A DNA stretch of 7,922 nucleotides from Burkholderiales bacterium (GTDB lineage Bacteria; Pseudomonadota; Gammaproteobacteria; Burkholderiales; SG8-39). The notes beneath the pieces were generated by a model. That model ran no database searches. It was not told the origin of the DNA and worked only from the letters and a program-made list of their open reading frames with translations. The DNA lies in contig CAKKSJ010000438.1 in assembly GCA_919902965.1 (NCBI GenBank), forward strand, positions 1 through 7,922. Direction: 5' to 3'. Both the position numbers and the translations under genes were made by a program. Below are positions 1 to 6,706 of the stretch, piece after piece (position 1 is the first letter of the stretch; the number at the start of each line of letters is the position of its first letter).

Positions 1-275
1 TTCGCCATGGTGCGCAAGGTACGCGACAAATTACTCGCCTTGCGCCCGGTCATCTGTTCCAGATCCGCAATGGATTCGGGCTGCTTGTCGTAGATGATCC
101 GCAACAATTCGCGGTTCTCGTCGGACAACACGGCTGCAAAAGACTTGATCGACGTAAACCAGATCCTGGGTTCGATCGGTTTGCGCTTGTAGGTGCCTTT
201 GGCGATGGCCAAGGTGTAATCGCGCACGCGTTCCAAGGGCATGATGCCGACACGCATGGCTTTGACTATGCTCAT
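1..275 (-). CDS. Partial HVO_A0114/TumA-family DNA-binding antitoxin (3' end beyond window)
   Basis: Ninety-one codons read from an ATG at 273-275 to the left edge without a stop; the C-terminus lies outside the window. The protein starts MSIVKAMRVGIMPLERVRDY and continues with a TYK...PRIWFTSIKSFAAVLSDENRELLR region, followed by a helix-turn-helix (about residues 55-90, with MTGRKASNLSRTLRTM as the recognition part). This pattern matches the COG4190/HVO_A0114 winged-helix regulators, which usually accompany small TumE-type (DUF6516) proteins as likely antitoxins and autorepressors. A GGGAGA Shine-Dalgarno sits 7 nt before the ATG. The start overlaps the stop of the upstream fragment as ATGA, the usual toxin-antitoxin coupling. 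Family recognition comes from recalled conserved segments. A toxin-neutralising role is inferred, and whether the gene is intact cannot be seen. Confidence 0.8.
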   Translation of the reverse strand, partial: MSIVKAMRVGIMPLERVRDYTLAIAKGTYKRKPIEPRIWFTSIKSFAAVLSDENRELLRIIYDKQPESIADLEQMTGRKASNLSRTLRTMA

Positions 276-355
276 AGTGATTCTCCCAATTCTTCCAATG
301 CCTTGAAATGAGCCTGCCAAAAATCCCCGACCAGCTTGTCGGCACTCACATATAT
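272..355 (-). pseudogene. C-terminal remnant of a TumE-like (DUF6516) toxin gene
   Basis: In the frame that ends with the TGA overlapping the antitoxin-like start (shared ATGA at 272-275), only 27 sense codons are open before an in-frame TAA at 356-358. The residues include SADKLVGDFWQAHFKALEE. The KLVGDFW segment resembles the C-terminal end of TumE/DUF6516 proteins, which normally run to about 100 residues directly upstream of an HVO_A0114-type partner. The N-terminal three quarters is missing: about 31 bases further on, the tRNA-Ser gene begins. A GTG codon at 347-349 could initiate a short peptide, but no convincing Shine-Dalgarno was seen. The simplest reading is a toxin gene cut off at an integration or deletion boundary. 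The identification rests on a short segment and on context. Confidence 0.6.
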
Positions 356-388
356 TTAGGGAACTCCGGCTTCAGTTGGATGCGAACT

Positions 389-478
389 TGGCGGAAGCTG
401 CGAGATTCGAACTCGCGAGGAGCTTGCGCCCCTGCCGGTTTTCAAGACCGGTGCCTTCAACCGCTCGGCCAAGCTTCC
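389..478 (-). tRNA. tRNA-Ser (anticodon UGA)
   Basis: A complete type II tRNA on the minus strand. The 7-bp acceptor stem GGAAGCT/AGCTTCC is followed by discriminator G and an encoded CCA (389-391). The D-arm begins with the serine-type GCCGAGCGG. The anticodon stem is CCGGT/ACCGG around the loop CTTGAAA, giving anticodon TGA (442-444), which reads UCA-type serine codons. A long variable arm (GGGGC...GCTCC) is typical of serine tRNAs. The T-arm GCGAG-TTCGAAT-CTCGC is canonical. All stems pair and nothing suggests a defect. Its 3' end faces the truncated toxin-antitoxin remnant to the left, so the gene may be an integration target. Confidence 0.96.
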
Positions 479-505
479 GTTTTGCTCACCTCTAGCCAGG
501 CCAGC

Positions 506-533
506 ATTTTAGCATCGGACACAAACCTGCCCA
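506..533 (-). promoter_or_regulatory. Candidate sigma-70 promoter of tRNA-Ser
   Basis: On the minus strand a TAAAAT box (506-511, five of six matches to TATAAT) lies 16 bp after TGGGCA (528-533, four of six matches to TTGACA). The box ends 27 nt before the first base of the tRNA, leaving a leader of about 20 nt for RNase P to remove. Position and box quality fit a tRNA promoter. It is called from consensus only, and read-through from the upstream minus-strand gene remains possible. Confidence 0.5.
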
Positions 534-556
534 GGAATCGAGTAGGGACACGGAGC

Positions 557-580
557 ACCGCCGCGCCGCATGGCGGCGGT
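557..580. repeat. GC-rich inverted repeat between the COG3904-like gene and tRNA-Ser
   Basis: ACCGCCGC (557-564) and GCGGCGGT (573-580) form a perfect 8-bp stem around an 8-nt loop. It lies just beyond the stop of the minus-strand gene at 597. No T-run follows on either strand, so it is not a standard intrinsic terminator. It might slow polymerase or protect the 3' end of the upstream transcript, but there is no direct evidence for either. Confidence 0.4.
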
Positions 581-596
581 CGATCAAGCCGGAAAT

Positions 597-1634
597 CTAG
601 CGCGGACCGCTTGCGCCCAGTGATGGACCCGGGCCCCCGGTACCGGCCGGCTCCTTGCGCGCGACGCCGTCCGGTGCGGGCGGCGGGTGCAGCTGCGCTC
701 GGTCCGGGACGCTTGCCGAAGCGCCGCTTCGTACCGCTTCCGCGCACGCGCCGTCACCGCCAAACACGCCGGCGCAGGGCTGCGCCTGCGCTTTCTGCTG
801 CAAATATTCCAGCACGGATATGCCCAGGTTTCTTGCCGCCAGCGCATCGGCTTCCTCTTCGGCGGAAGGACTCATCCCGTGCAAATAGTACTTTCTGAGG
901 TCTGCGGCGCTCAGTATGCGTATCGATTCCGGAGGCACTGCCATCAAGGCCTCATACAATGAGACCGGGAAATCCAGTTCTTCCACATACTGCTGCAGCC
1001 TCTTCTGCAGTTGGCGATAGTAGGCGCGACGATTTGTGACATCGCGCGTCGAAGAAAAATAAGGCCGGTGTATCCCGATTCGGCCCGCGACCGTCCTTTG
1101 GTCTCCCCCCATAAACGCGAAGACGCAGGAACTCAGGCACTGGTCTTCGCGCGCGACATAAGTGGACACGCCGAGCCTGCGCAGCAAGCGTCCCACCTCC
1201 ATGGCTGCGTCGACGTCGCCGCCGTCGCCGGAAAGCGACACGGCGTTGCCGGCCAGTTTTTGTCTGCCGCGCTTGATCAGGCTTTCCATCACCTTGGCGG
1301 CGTAGACGTCCCGCAGCGTAATGTTGCCGCGGAGATACACCTGCACCTCCTCCGATACGATCTGGGTACCGTCCGCCAGCGTCCGCGGATAAGCGGTATC
1401 GGCCGGTATGTCGTATCGTCTCGGGGTCGACCAGTGCTGCTGTCCGTTGATCCGCTCCGCGCTGCGAAACGCAAGTTCTGCCCGCGGGTCGGAACTCTGC
1501 AACCCCAGGGCAAGCAGAAGTGCACCTGCTGCAATTAGCCGGCGGCCGGCGGCGGGGGGCGAGGCGGCACGCGGATACCGGCAGGCGCCGCATCCGCGTC
1601 GCAATTTCCCTTGAAAGTTTGTGCCGCTGGTCAT
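597..1634 (-). CDS. Exported ClpP/crotonase-fold protein, COG3904-like
   Basis: Length is 345 aa from the ATG at 1632-1634, which has a G-rich stretch (GGGGGG) about 10 nt upstream. A further in-frame TTG at 1785-1787 would add 51 residues with no signal-like character, so ATG is preferred. Residues 32-46 (LIAAGALLLALGLQ) form a hydrophobic segment after an Arg-rich N-terminus, suggesting a signal peptide or membrane anchor with a long n-region. The core (about 95-255) resembles the COG3904 predicted periplasmic family with a ClpP fold: VSLSGDGGDVDAAMEVGRLL at 132-151 is the oxyanion-loop type segment, CLSSCVFAFMGG at 166-177 holds candidate nucleophile Ser168/Ser169, and IGIHRP at 186-191 offers His189. 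The last 60 residues are rich in Gly, Pro and Ala and probably disordered. Substrate and function are unknown; proteolytic activity is only an inference from fold motifs. Confidence 0.7.
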   Translation of the reverse strand: MTSGTNFQGKLRRGCGACRYPRAASPPAAGRRLIAAGALLLALGLQSSDPRAELAFRSAERINGQQHWSTPRRYDIPADTAYPRTLADGTQIVSEEVQVYLRGNITLRDVYAAKVMESLIKRGRQKLAGNAVSLSGDGGDVDAAMEVGRLLRRLGVSTYVAREDQCLSSCVFAFMGGDQRTVAGRIGIHRPYFSSTRDVTNRRAYYRQLQKRLQQYVEELDFPVSLYEALMAVPPESIRILSAADLRKYYLHGMSPSAEEEADALAARNLGISVLEYLQQKAQAQPCAGVFGGDGACAEAVRSGASASVPDRAQLHPPPAPDGVARKEPAGTGGPGPSLGASGPR

Positions 1635-1826
1635 TGCACTGCGCCCCCCAAGTGTTCCCAGCGGCGACCGTCCTCGCTGTACGCGTGGTGTAGCGGCTAT
1701 GTTGCTCGCATCGCGCCGGCGCTGCAAGTAGGGCGAAACGGCGGGATCAGGCGTCCGCCGGGCTTGAATTTTCGACTTCCGCCCCAAAATAACTTTTCAG
1801 AATAGATATTTAGGCCAGCCGTCCTT

Positions 1827-1832
1827 TATAAT
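1827..1832 (+). promoter_or_regulatory. Perfect TATAAT box upstream of yccA
   Basis: TATAAT matches the sigma-70 -10 consensus exactly and lies 69 bp before the yccA start in the 267-bp divergent spacer. No good -35 box is found 16-18 bp upstream (GATATT, AGATAT, TAGATA). A second possible arrangement is TTGAAA (1840-1845), 17 bp, TAGTCT (1863-1868); here the -35 is good and the -10 is poor. CTTGAAA at 1839-1845 also matches the sigma-32 -35 element, but no CCCCAT-type -10 follows. One of these probably drives yccA; which one is undecided. Confidence 0.35.
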
Positions 1833-1901
1833 GCCGAGCTTGAAACTTATTCGAATTTGACCTAGTCTAACGGGCGTAACGAAACCTAGTGGAGGAACAC
1901 G

Positions 1902-2603
1902 ATGCAGCCTGAACTGAGAACCATCCGAAGCGGCGCCCCTGGCGCGTCCCAGGACTTTGCCGTGCAGCAAAACAAAGTGCTGCGCAATACTTATATGCTG
2001 TTGGCGCTTACCCTGATTCCGACGGCGATAGGCGCCGCCATCGGCACCAATCTCGATCTCAGCTTCATGCGCACCAGCCCGATGGTGTCTTTCATCGTCA
2101 TCTTGGCGGTGTTCTACGGCTGGATATACGCCATCGAGCGCAACAAGGACAGCTCGCTGGGCGTGGCGCTGTTGCTGGGCTTTACCCTGTTCCTGGGGCT
2201 GCTGCTCGGACCGCTGCTGCATCGGACGCTCGGCTTCGCCAACGGAACTGAACTGGTGATGATGGCTGCGGGCGGCACGGCCGCGGTGTTTTTCGTCATG
2301 GCCGGCATCGCCTCCAGCACCAAGCGCGATTTCAGCGGCCTGACCAACTTCCTCACCGTGGGCGCGATAGTCCTCATGTTGGGCGTCGTTGCCAGCATGT
2401 TCGTGCAGAGCCCGGTGTTCTACATGGTGATACTGGGCGCGTTCGTGCTGTTCTCCTCGCTCATGATCATGTGGCAGGTGAACCGCATCGTGCAGGGCGG
2501 CGAGACCAATTACATCTCGGCCACGCTGACCTTGTACATCTCGATATACAACCTGTTCTCCGCCCTGCTGCAATTGCTGGGCCTGGGCGGCCGCAACGAC
2601 TAA
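1902..2603 (+). CDS. yccA: YccA-type Bax inhibitor-1 family membrane protein
   Basis: Length is 233 aa from an ATG preceded by a clear GGAGG (1891-1895) with 6-nt spacing. It is a polytopic inner-membrane protein of the BI-1/UPF0005 family with about seven hydrophobic segments (roughly 31-50, 61-78, 86-106, 117-137, 149-168, 172-191, 205-228). It resembles E. coli YccA rather than YbhL: KVLRNTYMLLALTL near the N-terminus and GGETNYISATLTLYISIYNLF near the C-terminus align with the recalled YccA segments. E. coli YccA is a substrate and modulator of the FtsH protease at the membrane; a similar role is inferred here. The two acidic residues that form the pH-sensing pair in BsYetJ-type relatives appear to be replaced (about Gln192 and Ser214). 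The gene is monocistronic, followed by its own terminator, and divergent from the COG3904-like gene. Confidence 0.92.
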   Translation: MQPELRTIRSGAPGASQDFAVQQNKVLRNTYMLLALTLIPTAIGAAIGTNLDLSFMRTSPMVSFIVILAVFYGWIYAIERNKDSSLGVALLLGFTLFLGLLLGPLLHRTLGFANGTELVMMAAGGTAAVFFVMAGIASSTKRDFSGLTNFLTVGAIVLMLGVVASMFVQSPVFYMVILGAFVLFSSLMIMWQVNRIVQGGETNYISATLTLYISIYNLFSALLQLLGLGGRND

Positions 2604-2623
2604 GCGGACACCGGTACGGCAAG

Positions 2624-2653
2624 AAGGGCGGCTGCGGCCGCCCTTATTTATTT
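2624..2653 (+). terminator. Rho-independent terminator of yccA, between convergent genes
   Basis: AAGGGCGGC (2624-2632), loop TGCG, GCCGCCCTT (2637-2645) is a perfect 9-bp GC-rich stem. It is followed on the plus strand by ATTTATTT. It lies 20 bp after the yccA stop and 25 bp beyond the rlmD stop that comes from the other side. On the minus strand the hairpin is followed only by CTTGCC, so it would terminate the rlmD operon less well, although it may still contribute. Confidence 0.85.
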
Positions 2654-2678
2654 GATCTCCCCGGTTCCGGTTTGCCGC

Positions 2679-3980
2679 CTACTTTTCGAACAGCGCAATC
2701 GACTCGACATGCGAGGTATGCGGGAACATGTTGATCACGCCGGCGGCGACCAGCCGATAGCCCTTGACCTGCACCAGCACTTGCGCGTCACGCGCCAGCG
2801 TCGCCGGATCGCAGGATACGTAGACGATGCGCCGCGGACCGCCCCTGCCCAGGGCTTTCACCACTTCCATCGCGCCGTCGCGCGGCGGGTCGATCAGCAG
2901 TTTGTCGAAACCGCCGCCGTCGTCACTGCCGAAAGCCGCGCAGTTCGCCGCCTCGAATAGATTGGCAGTCTGAAAGCGCGCGCGCGCGGCAAGGCCGTTT
3001 TCGCGCGCGTTGGCTTCGGCGCGCCGCACCAGTTCCGCATTGCCTTCCACACCCAGCACCTCGGCGCCGCGGCTTGCGATCGGCAGACTGAAGTTACCCA
3101 TGCCGCAGAACAGGTCGGCGATACGCTCTCCCGGCCGCGGATCGAGCAAAGCCATCGCATGCCGCACCAGGATACGGTTGACGGCATGATTCACCTGGGT
3201 GAAATCGGTGGGCCGAAAGCGGATCTGCACGCCGAACTCGGGCAGGCAGTAGTACAGGGGCGGGGCGTCTTCCGGGAAGAACGCCACGGCCGTATCCGGG
3301 CCGGCGCGTTGCAGCCAGAACTGTATGCCGTGCCGGGATGCGAAGTTTCGCAGCGCCTCTTCGTCCGCCGCGCTCAGGGGATCGAGTATGCGCAGCACCA
3401 GTACGGTGACCGCTTCGCCCACCGCGAGTTCGATCTGCGGCAGCCGCGCAGGATTGGACAAGCCGGCGATCAGGCGGCGCAAGGGCGGGAGCAGGTTGGA
3501 AACCGTCCGTGGCAGGACCTCGCAACTCGTCATGTCGGCGATGAAGCTGCTTTTGCGTTCGTGAAAGCCAACCAGAACGCCGCCCTTCTTCGCTACCAGG
3601 CGCACCGACAGCCGCGCGCGCTGGCGGTAGCCCCAGGCCAAACCGTAGATCGCGCGCAGCATCGTCTCCGGCCGCAGTTTGCCGATATGCCAGAGGCTGT
3701 CCTCGAGCACGCGCTGCTTCGCCGCGACCTGCGCGCGCGCCTCCAGGTGCTGCATGCTGCAGCCGCCACACACGCCGAAGTGCGGGCAGCGCGGCAGCTC
3801 CCGTTCCGCGCTGGTCTCATGAATCGCAGTGGCGACCGCCTGCTCGTAGCTGGGCTTGCGCCGGTAGGAGGCATAGGAAACGGTTTCCCCCGGCAGGCCG
3901 CCCTCGATGAAAATCGCCTTGCCTTCGACGCGCGCGATGCCGCGCCCCTCGCGATCCAGCGATTCAATGACTACAGGCAT
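2679..3980 (-). CDS. rlmD: 23S rRNA (uracil-1939 C5)-methyltransferase RlmD
   Basis: Length is 433 aa, the same as I recall for E. coli RlmD (RumA). It transfers a methyl group from SAM to U1939 of 23S rRNA. Domain order: N-terminal TRAM RNA-binding domain (about 1-55, SLDREGRGIARVEGKAIFIEG); a 4Fe-4S site with Cys65, Cys71, Cys74 (CPHFGVCGGC) and probable fourth ligand Cys153 (TSCEVL); central RNA-binding region; then the Rossmann methyltransferase domain with FTQVN (260-264), DLFCGMGNFSLP (289-300) and DPPRDG (364-369). The nucleophile is Cys390 in VYVSCDPATLARD and the base is Glu426 in HTSHVES. All key residues are present. The start lies 3 nt after the exonuclease stop with no strong Shine-Dalgarno, so translation is probably coupled. 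It is the last gene of the operon. Confidence 0.96.
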   Translation of the reverse strand: MPVVIESLDREGRGIARVEGKAIFIEGGLPGETVSYASYRRKPSYEQAVATAIHETSAERELPRCPHFGVCGGCSMQHLEARAQVAAKQRVLEDSLWHIGKLRPETMLRAIYGLAWGYRQRARLSVRLVAKKGGVLVGFHERKSSFIADMTSCEVLPRTVSNLLPPLRRLIAGLSNPARLPQIELAVGEAVTVLVLRILDPLSAADEEALRNFASRHGIQFWLQRAGPDTAVAFFPEDAPPLYYCLPEFGVQIRFRPTDFTQVNHAVNRILVRHAMALLDPRPGERIADLFCGMGNFSLPIASRGAEVLGVEGNAELVRRAEANARENGLAARARFQTANLFEAANCAAFGSDDGGGFDKLLIDPPRDGAMEVVKALGRGGPRRIVYVSCDPATLARDAQVLVQVKGYRLVAAGVINMFPHTSHVESIALFEK

Positions 3981-3983
3981 GGC

Positions 3984-4772
3984 TCAGTGCCAGGCGGCGA
4001 GGAATTCGCGCCAATGCGTCTCGGCCGATTTTCCCAGGGTCGCACGCACGAGTTCGACTTCGCGCGCGTACTGCGCCGCATCGAACGCGCCGCGCAGCAG
4101 CTGAAAGCGCAGATACAACAGGTAAGTGTTGGCCGCGTCGGTTTCGCAGTAGTTGCGGATCTCGCGCAGTTTTCCGTCGAGGTAGGCGCCCCAGACCTGC
4201 GAGCCATCCATACCGAGCTTGCCCGGGAAACCGATCAGCTTGGCCATCTCGTCCAGCGGCACGTTGTTGCGCGGCTGGTACAGCGCCAGCAGGTCCATCA
4301 GATCGAGGTGGCGTGCGTGATAGCGGCTGATGTAGTTGTTCCATTTGAAGTCGCGACTGTCGTTGTACAAATGCGCTTCGCCCTGGTCCCAGTAGCGCGG
4401 CGCCGAAATGCCGTGCACCAGACTGCGGTAATGCAGCACCGGCAAATCAAACCCGCCGCCATTCCAGGAGACGAGTTGCGGCGTGTATTTCTCGATGCCG
4501 TCGAAAAAGCGCCGGATCAGTTCGGCTTCGCTGTCCTCAGGCGTTCCCAGCGACCAGACGCGCAAGTCTTCGCCTTCGCGCAGCGCGCAGGCGATCGCAA
4601 TGACACGCTGCTGGTGCAATTGCAGGAAATCGTGATTCGCGGCGGTGCGCCGGCGCTGAAATGCGATCTCCGCCACATCCTTGTCGGAGAGCGCTGGATC
4701 GAGTTCGTACAGCCGCCGCAAACCGTCGCAGTCGGGCGCGGTTTCGATGTCGAAGGCGAGGACAGCTGTCAT
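3984..4772 (-). CDS. Predicted 3'-5' exonuclease, PolB-exonuclease-like (DEDDy)
   Basis: Length is 262 aa. It matches the family of stand-alone proteins related to the proofreading domain of family B polymerases (COG3298 / DNA_pol_B_exo2). Exo I is LAFDIET with Asp8 and Glu10. Exo II is SWNGGGFDLPVL with Asp109. HLDLMDLL (155-162) is another conserved segment. Exo III is NYCETDAANTYLLYLRF with Tyr208 and Asp212 in the YxxxD arrangement that defines the DEDDy group. The four metal-binding acidic residues are thus present and the enzyme is probably active on DNA 3' ends, although its cellular role and substrate are not established by the sequence. A GAGGGG element overlapping the cysM stop serves as Shine-Dalgarno close to the ATG. 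The gene lies 6 nt after cysM and 3 nt before rlmD, so it belongs to the same transcript. Confidence 0.92.
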   Translation of the reverse strand: MTAVLAFDIETAPDCDGLRRLYELDPALSDKDVAEIAFQRRRTAANHDFLQLHQQRVIAIACALREGEDLRVWSLGTPEDSEAELIRRFFDGIEKYTPQLVSWNGGGFDLPVLHYRSLVHGISAPRYWDQGEAHLYNDSRDFKWNNYISRYHARHLDLMDLLALYQPRNNVPLDEMAKLIGFPGKLGMDGSQVWGAYLDGKLREIRNYCETDAANTYLLYLRFQLLRGAFDAAQYAREVELVRATLGKSAETHWREFLAAWH

Positions 4773-4778
4773 GGCCCC

Positions 4779-5696
4779 TCAGTCCGGAAACACGCCGGTC
4801 GAAAGATAGCGGTCGCCGCGGTCGCAGACGATGGAAACGATGACTGCATTTCTTACCTCCGCCGCGACACGCAAGGCCACGACCATGGCGCCCCCTGAGG
4901 AAATACCGGCGAATATTCCCTCTTCGCGCGCCATGCGCCGCGTCATCTCCTCTGCGTCGGACTGGCTCACTTCCTCGACCCGGTCCACGCGCTCGGCCTC
5001 GTAGATGCGCGGCAGGTAGGCTTCGGGCCATTTGCGGATACCGGGAATCTGCGAGCCCTCGGTCGGCTGGCAGCCCACGATCTGTATCAGCGGGCTCTGT
5101 TCCTTGAGATAACGCGACACCCCCATGATGGTGCCGGTGGTGCCCATACTGGAGATGAAGTGGCTGACCCTGCCGGCGGTGTCGCGCCAGATTTCCGGCC
5201 CGGTGGTTTCATAGTGGGCGAGCGGATTGTCCGGATTGGCGAACTGATCGAGGATCACGCCATCGCCCTGGTTGCGCATTTTCTCGGCGAGATCGCGCGC
5301 GCCTTCCATGCCGCCTGCCTGCGGCGTAAGTATGAGTTCGGCGCCGAAGGCGCGCATGCTCTGGCGCCGCTCCACTGACAGGTGCTCGGGCATGATGAGC
5401 ACCATGCGGTAACCGCGCATCGCCGCGGCCATGGCGAGCGCAATGCCGGTGTTGCCGCTGGTCGCCTCGATCAGCGTGTCGCCTGGCTTGATCGTGCCGC
5501 GCTGCTCGGCGCGCACCACCATCGACAGCGCCGGCCGGTCCTTGACCGAGCCCGCCGGGTTATTGCCCTCGAGCTTGGCGAGAATGAGATTGGCATTGCG
5601 TTCGTTGGCGGCGCCGGGAATGCGCTTCAGGCGCACCAGGGGCGTATTGCCGACACTGTCTTCGACGCTGGGGAATGCGCTTGGACTGGTGCTCAT
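4779..5696 (-). CDS. cysM: Cysteine synthase B (O-acetylserine sulfhydrylase)
   Basis: Length is 305 aa, normal for CysM. This cytoplasmic PLP enzyme makes cysteine from O-acetylserine and sulfide or thiosulfate. The PLP lysine is Lys52 in NNPAGSVKDRPALSM, where the RPALSM continuation is more CysM-like than CysK-like. The substrate loop EATSGNTG is at 77-84, the phosphate-binding loop GTTGT at 185-189, and GISSGG at 264-269. The segment PTEGSQIPGIRKWP (211-224) contains the Arg characteristic of the B isozyme, which is linked to thiosulfate use. The ATG overlaps the hldD stop as ATGA (5693-5696) with no separate Shine-Dalgarno, so translation is coupled to hldD. Association of cysM with rfaE1-hldD is, from memory, recurrent in Betaproteobacteria. 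No defects were seen. Confidence 0.96.
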   Translation of the reverse strand: MSTSPSAFPSVEDSVGNTPLVRLKRIPGAANERNANLILAKLEGNNPAGSVKDRPALSMVVRAEQRGTIKPGDTLIEATSGNTGIALAMAAAMRGYRMVLIMPEHLSVERRQSMRAFGAELILTPQAGGMEGARDLAEKMRNQGDGVILDQFANPDNPLAHYETTGPEIWRDTAGRVSHFISSMGTTGTIMGVSRYLKEQSPLIQIVGCQPTEGSQIPGIRKWPEAYLPRIYEAERVDRVEEVSQSDAEEMTRRMAREEGIFAGISSGGAMVVALRVAAEVRNAVIVSIVCDRGDRYLSTGVFPD

Positions 5697-6685
5697 ATTT
5701 TCAGGAGTTGCGCGCAGTAGCGCGCCACCCCCTCCTCCACCGTCAGGAAAGGCTGCGCATAGCCGGCACGGCGCAATGCGGCGATGTCGGCTTGCGTAAA
5801 GCTCTGATACTTGCCCCTGAGCGCATCGGGAAAGGCAATGTATTCGATCATGCCCCTCGTGCGCATTTCCTCCAGCGTAAGCGCGGCCTGGCCGTCGGCG
5901 TCGAGACAGGCGTTGATGCTGGCCACGGCGACGTCGTTGAAGCTTTGCGCGCGGCCGGTGCCCAGGTTGAATATTCCGGACAAAGCCGGCCGCTCCAGAA
6001 AATGCATGTTCGCCTCGATCACATCCTCGACAGAGATGAAGTCGCGCTGCTGTCCGCCGTCGGCGTAGCCGTCGCTGCCCTGGAACAGTCTGACGCGCTT
6101 TTCGCTGCGGAATTGATTGAAAAAATGGAACGCGACCGAAGCCATGCGCCCCTTGTGAGCCTCGTTCTGGCCGTAGACATTGAAATAGCGAAAGCCAGCG
6201 ATCTGGCTTCCAGCGTTAGGCAGGCGCCGGCGCACCACCTGATCGAACAGGAATTTCGAATAGGCGTAGACGTTCAGCGGCGCCTCGCATTCGCGCGACT
6301 CGCGAAACACGCCGCCCGAGCCGTAGACCGAGGCGGAGGAGGCGTACAACAGCGGCACTTCCTCCTCCTGGCAGTAATCGAGCAGTGCCACCGAGTAGCG
6401 ATAGTTGTTCTCCATCATGTAGCGCCCGTCGGTTTCCATGGTGTCGGAACAGGCGCCCTGATGCAGCACTGCCTCGAGCGTGCCTTCGAATTCCCCCGAC
6501 GTAAGCTGGACCACGAAGTCGCGTTTGTCGATGAAATCGGCGATCTCGCAGCCGGCCAGGTTCTTGAACTTGTCGGCGCGCGTGAGATTGTCCACCGCGA
6601 TGATGTCGGTTTCGCCGCGCTCGTTCAGCGCCTTGACCAGGTTTGATCCGATAAATCCGGCCGCGCCGGTAACTACGTAGTACAT
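5693..6685 (-). CDS. hldD: ADP-L-glycero-D-manno-heptose 6-epimerase
   Basis: Length is 330 aa. This NADP-dependent short-chain dehydrogenase/epimerase converts ADP-D-glycero- to ADP-L-glycero-D-manno-heptose, the last step in supplying inner-core LPS heptose. The nucleotide-binding motif GAAGFIG is at 7-13, next to VDNLTRADKFKNL, a family hallmark at 31-43. The active site shows SSASVYG (116-122), Tyr140 in YAYSK (140-144), and Lys178 in NEAHKGRMASV. Tyr140 and Lys178 coincide with the two catalytic acid/base positions I recall for the E. coli enzyme. QQRDFISVEDV (212-222) is also typical. AGGGG (6691-6695) sits 5 nt before the ATG. It follows rfaE1 by 21 nt and overlaps cysM by 4 nt. Confidence 0.97.
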   Translation of the reverse strand: MYYVVTGAAGFIGSNLVKALNERGETDIIAVDNLTRADKFKNLAGCEIADFIDKRDFVVQLTSGEFEGTLEAVLHQGACSDTMETDGRYMMENNYRYSVALLDYCQEEEVPLLYASSASVYGSGGVFRESRECEAPLNVYAYSKFLFDQVVRRRLPNAGSQIAGFRYFNVYGQNEAHKGRMASVAFHFFNQFRSEKRVRLFQGSDGYADGGQQRDFISVEDVIEANMHFLERPALSGIFNLGTGRAQSFNDVAVASINACLDADGQAALTLEEMRTRGMIEYIAFPDALRGKYQSFTQADIAALRRAGYAQPFLTVEEGVARYCAQLLKI

Positions 6686-6706
6686 GCTTTCCCCTTTTAC
6701 AGCCCT

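Noticed and set aside
597..800. Possible frameshift in the C-terminal part of the COG3904-like gene
   Set aside because: The low-complexity tail looked odd, but third codon positions remain strongly G/C in the annotated frame up to the stop, so no frame change is needed.
308..898. Plus-strand open frame of 196 codons across tRNA-Ser
   Set aside because: It runs through the tRNA gene and then opposite the COG3904-like gene; Arg/Pro-rich translation with no motif or ribosome binding site.
1797..2573. Minus-strand open frame rich in His, Glu and Gln opposite yccA
   Set aside because: Its composition is the expected reverse complement of a hydrophobic membrane-protein gene. yccA has the Shine-Dalgarno, family motifs and terminator.
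2975..2990. Alternating CG run (Z-DNA-like) inside rlmD
   Set aside because: It encodes Ala-Arg codons in the rlmD frame and is expected from high-GC codon use.
3159..4898. Long plus-strand open frame of 579 codons
   Set aside because: It lies antisense to rlmD, the exonuclease and the end of cysM, which all carry clear family motifs. Long antisense frames are common opposite GC-rich genes. The translation shows no recognisable domain.
5675..6646. Plus-strand open frame of 323 codons opposite hldD
   Set aside because: hldD on the other strand has its full catalytic set; this frame has no domain signature and is a coding shadow.
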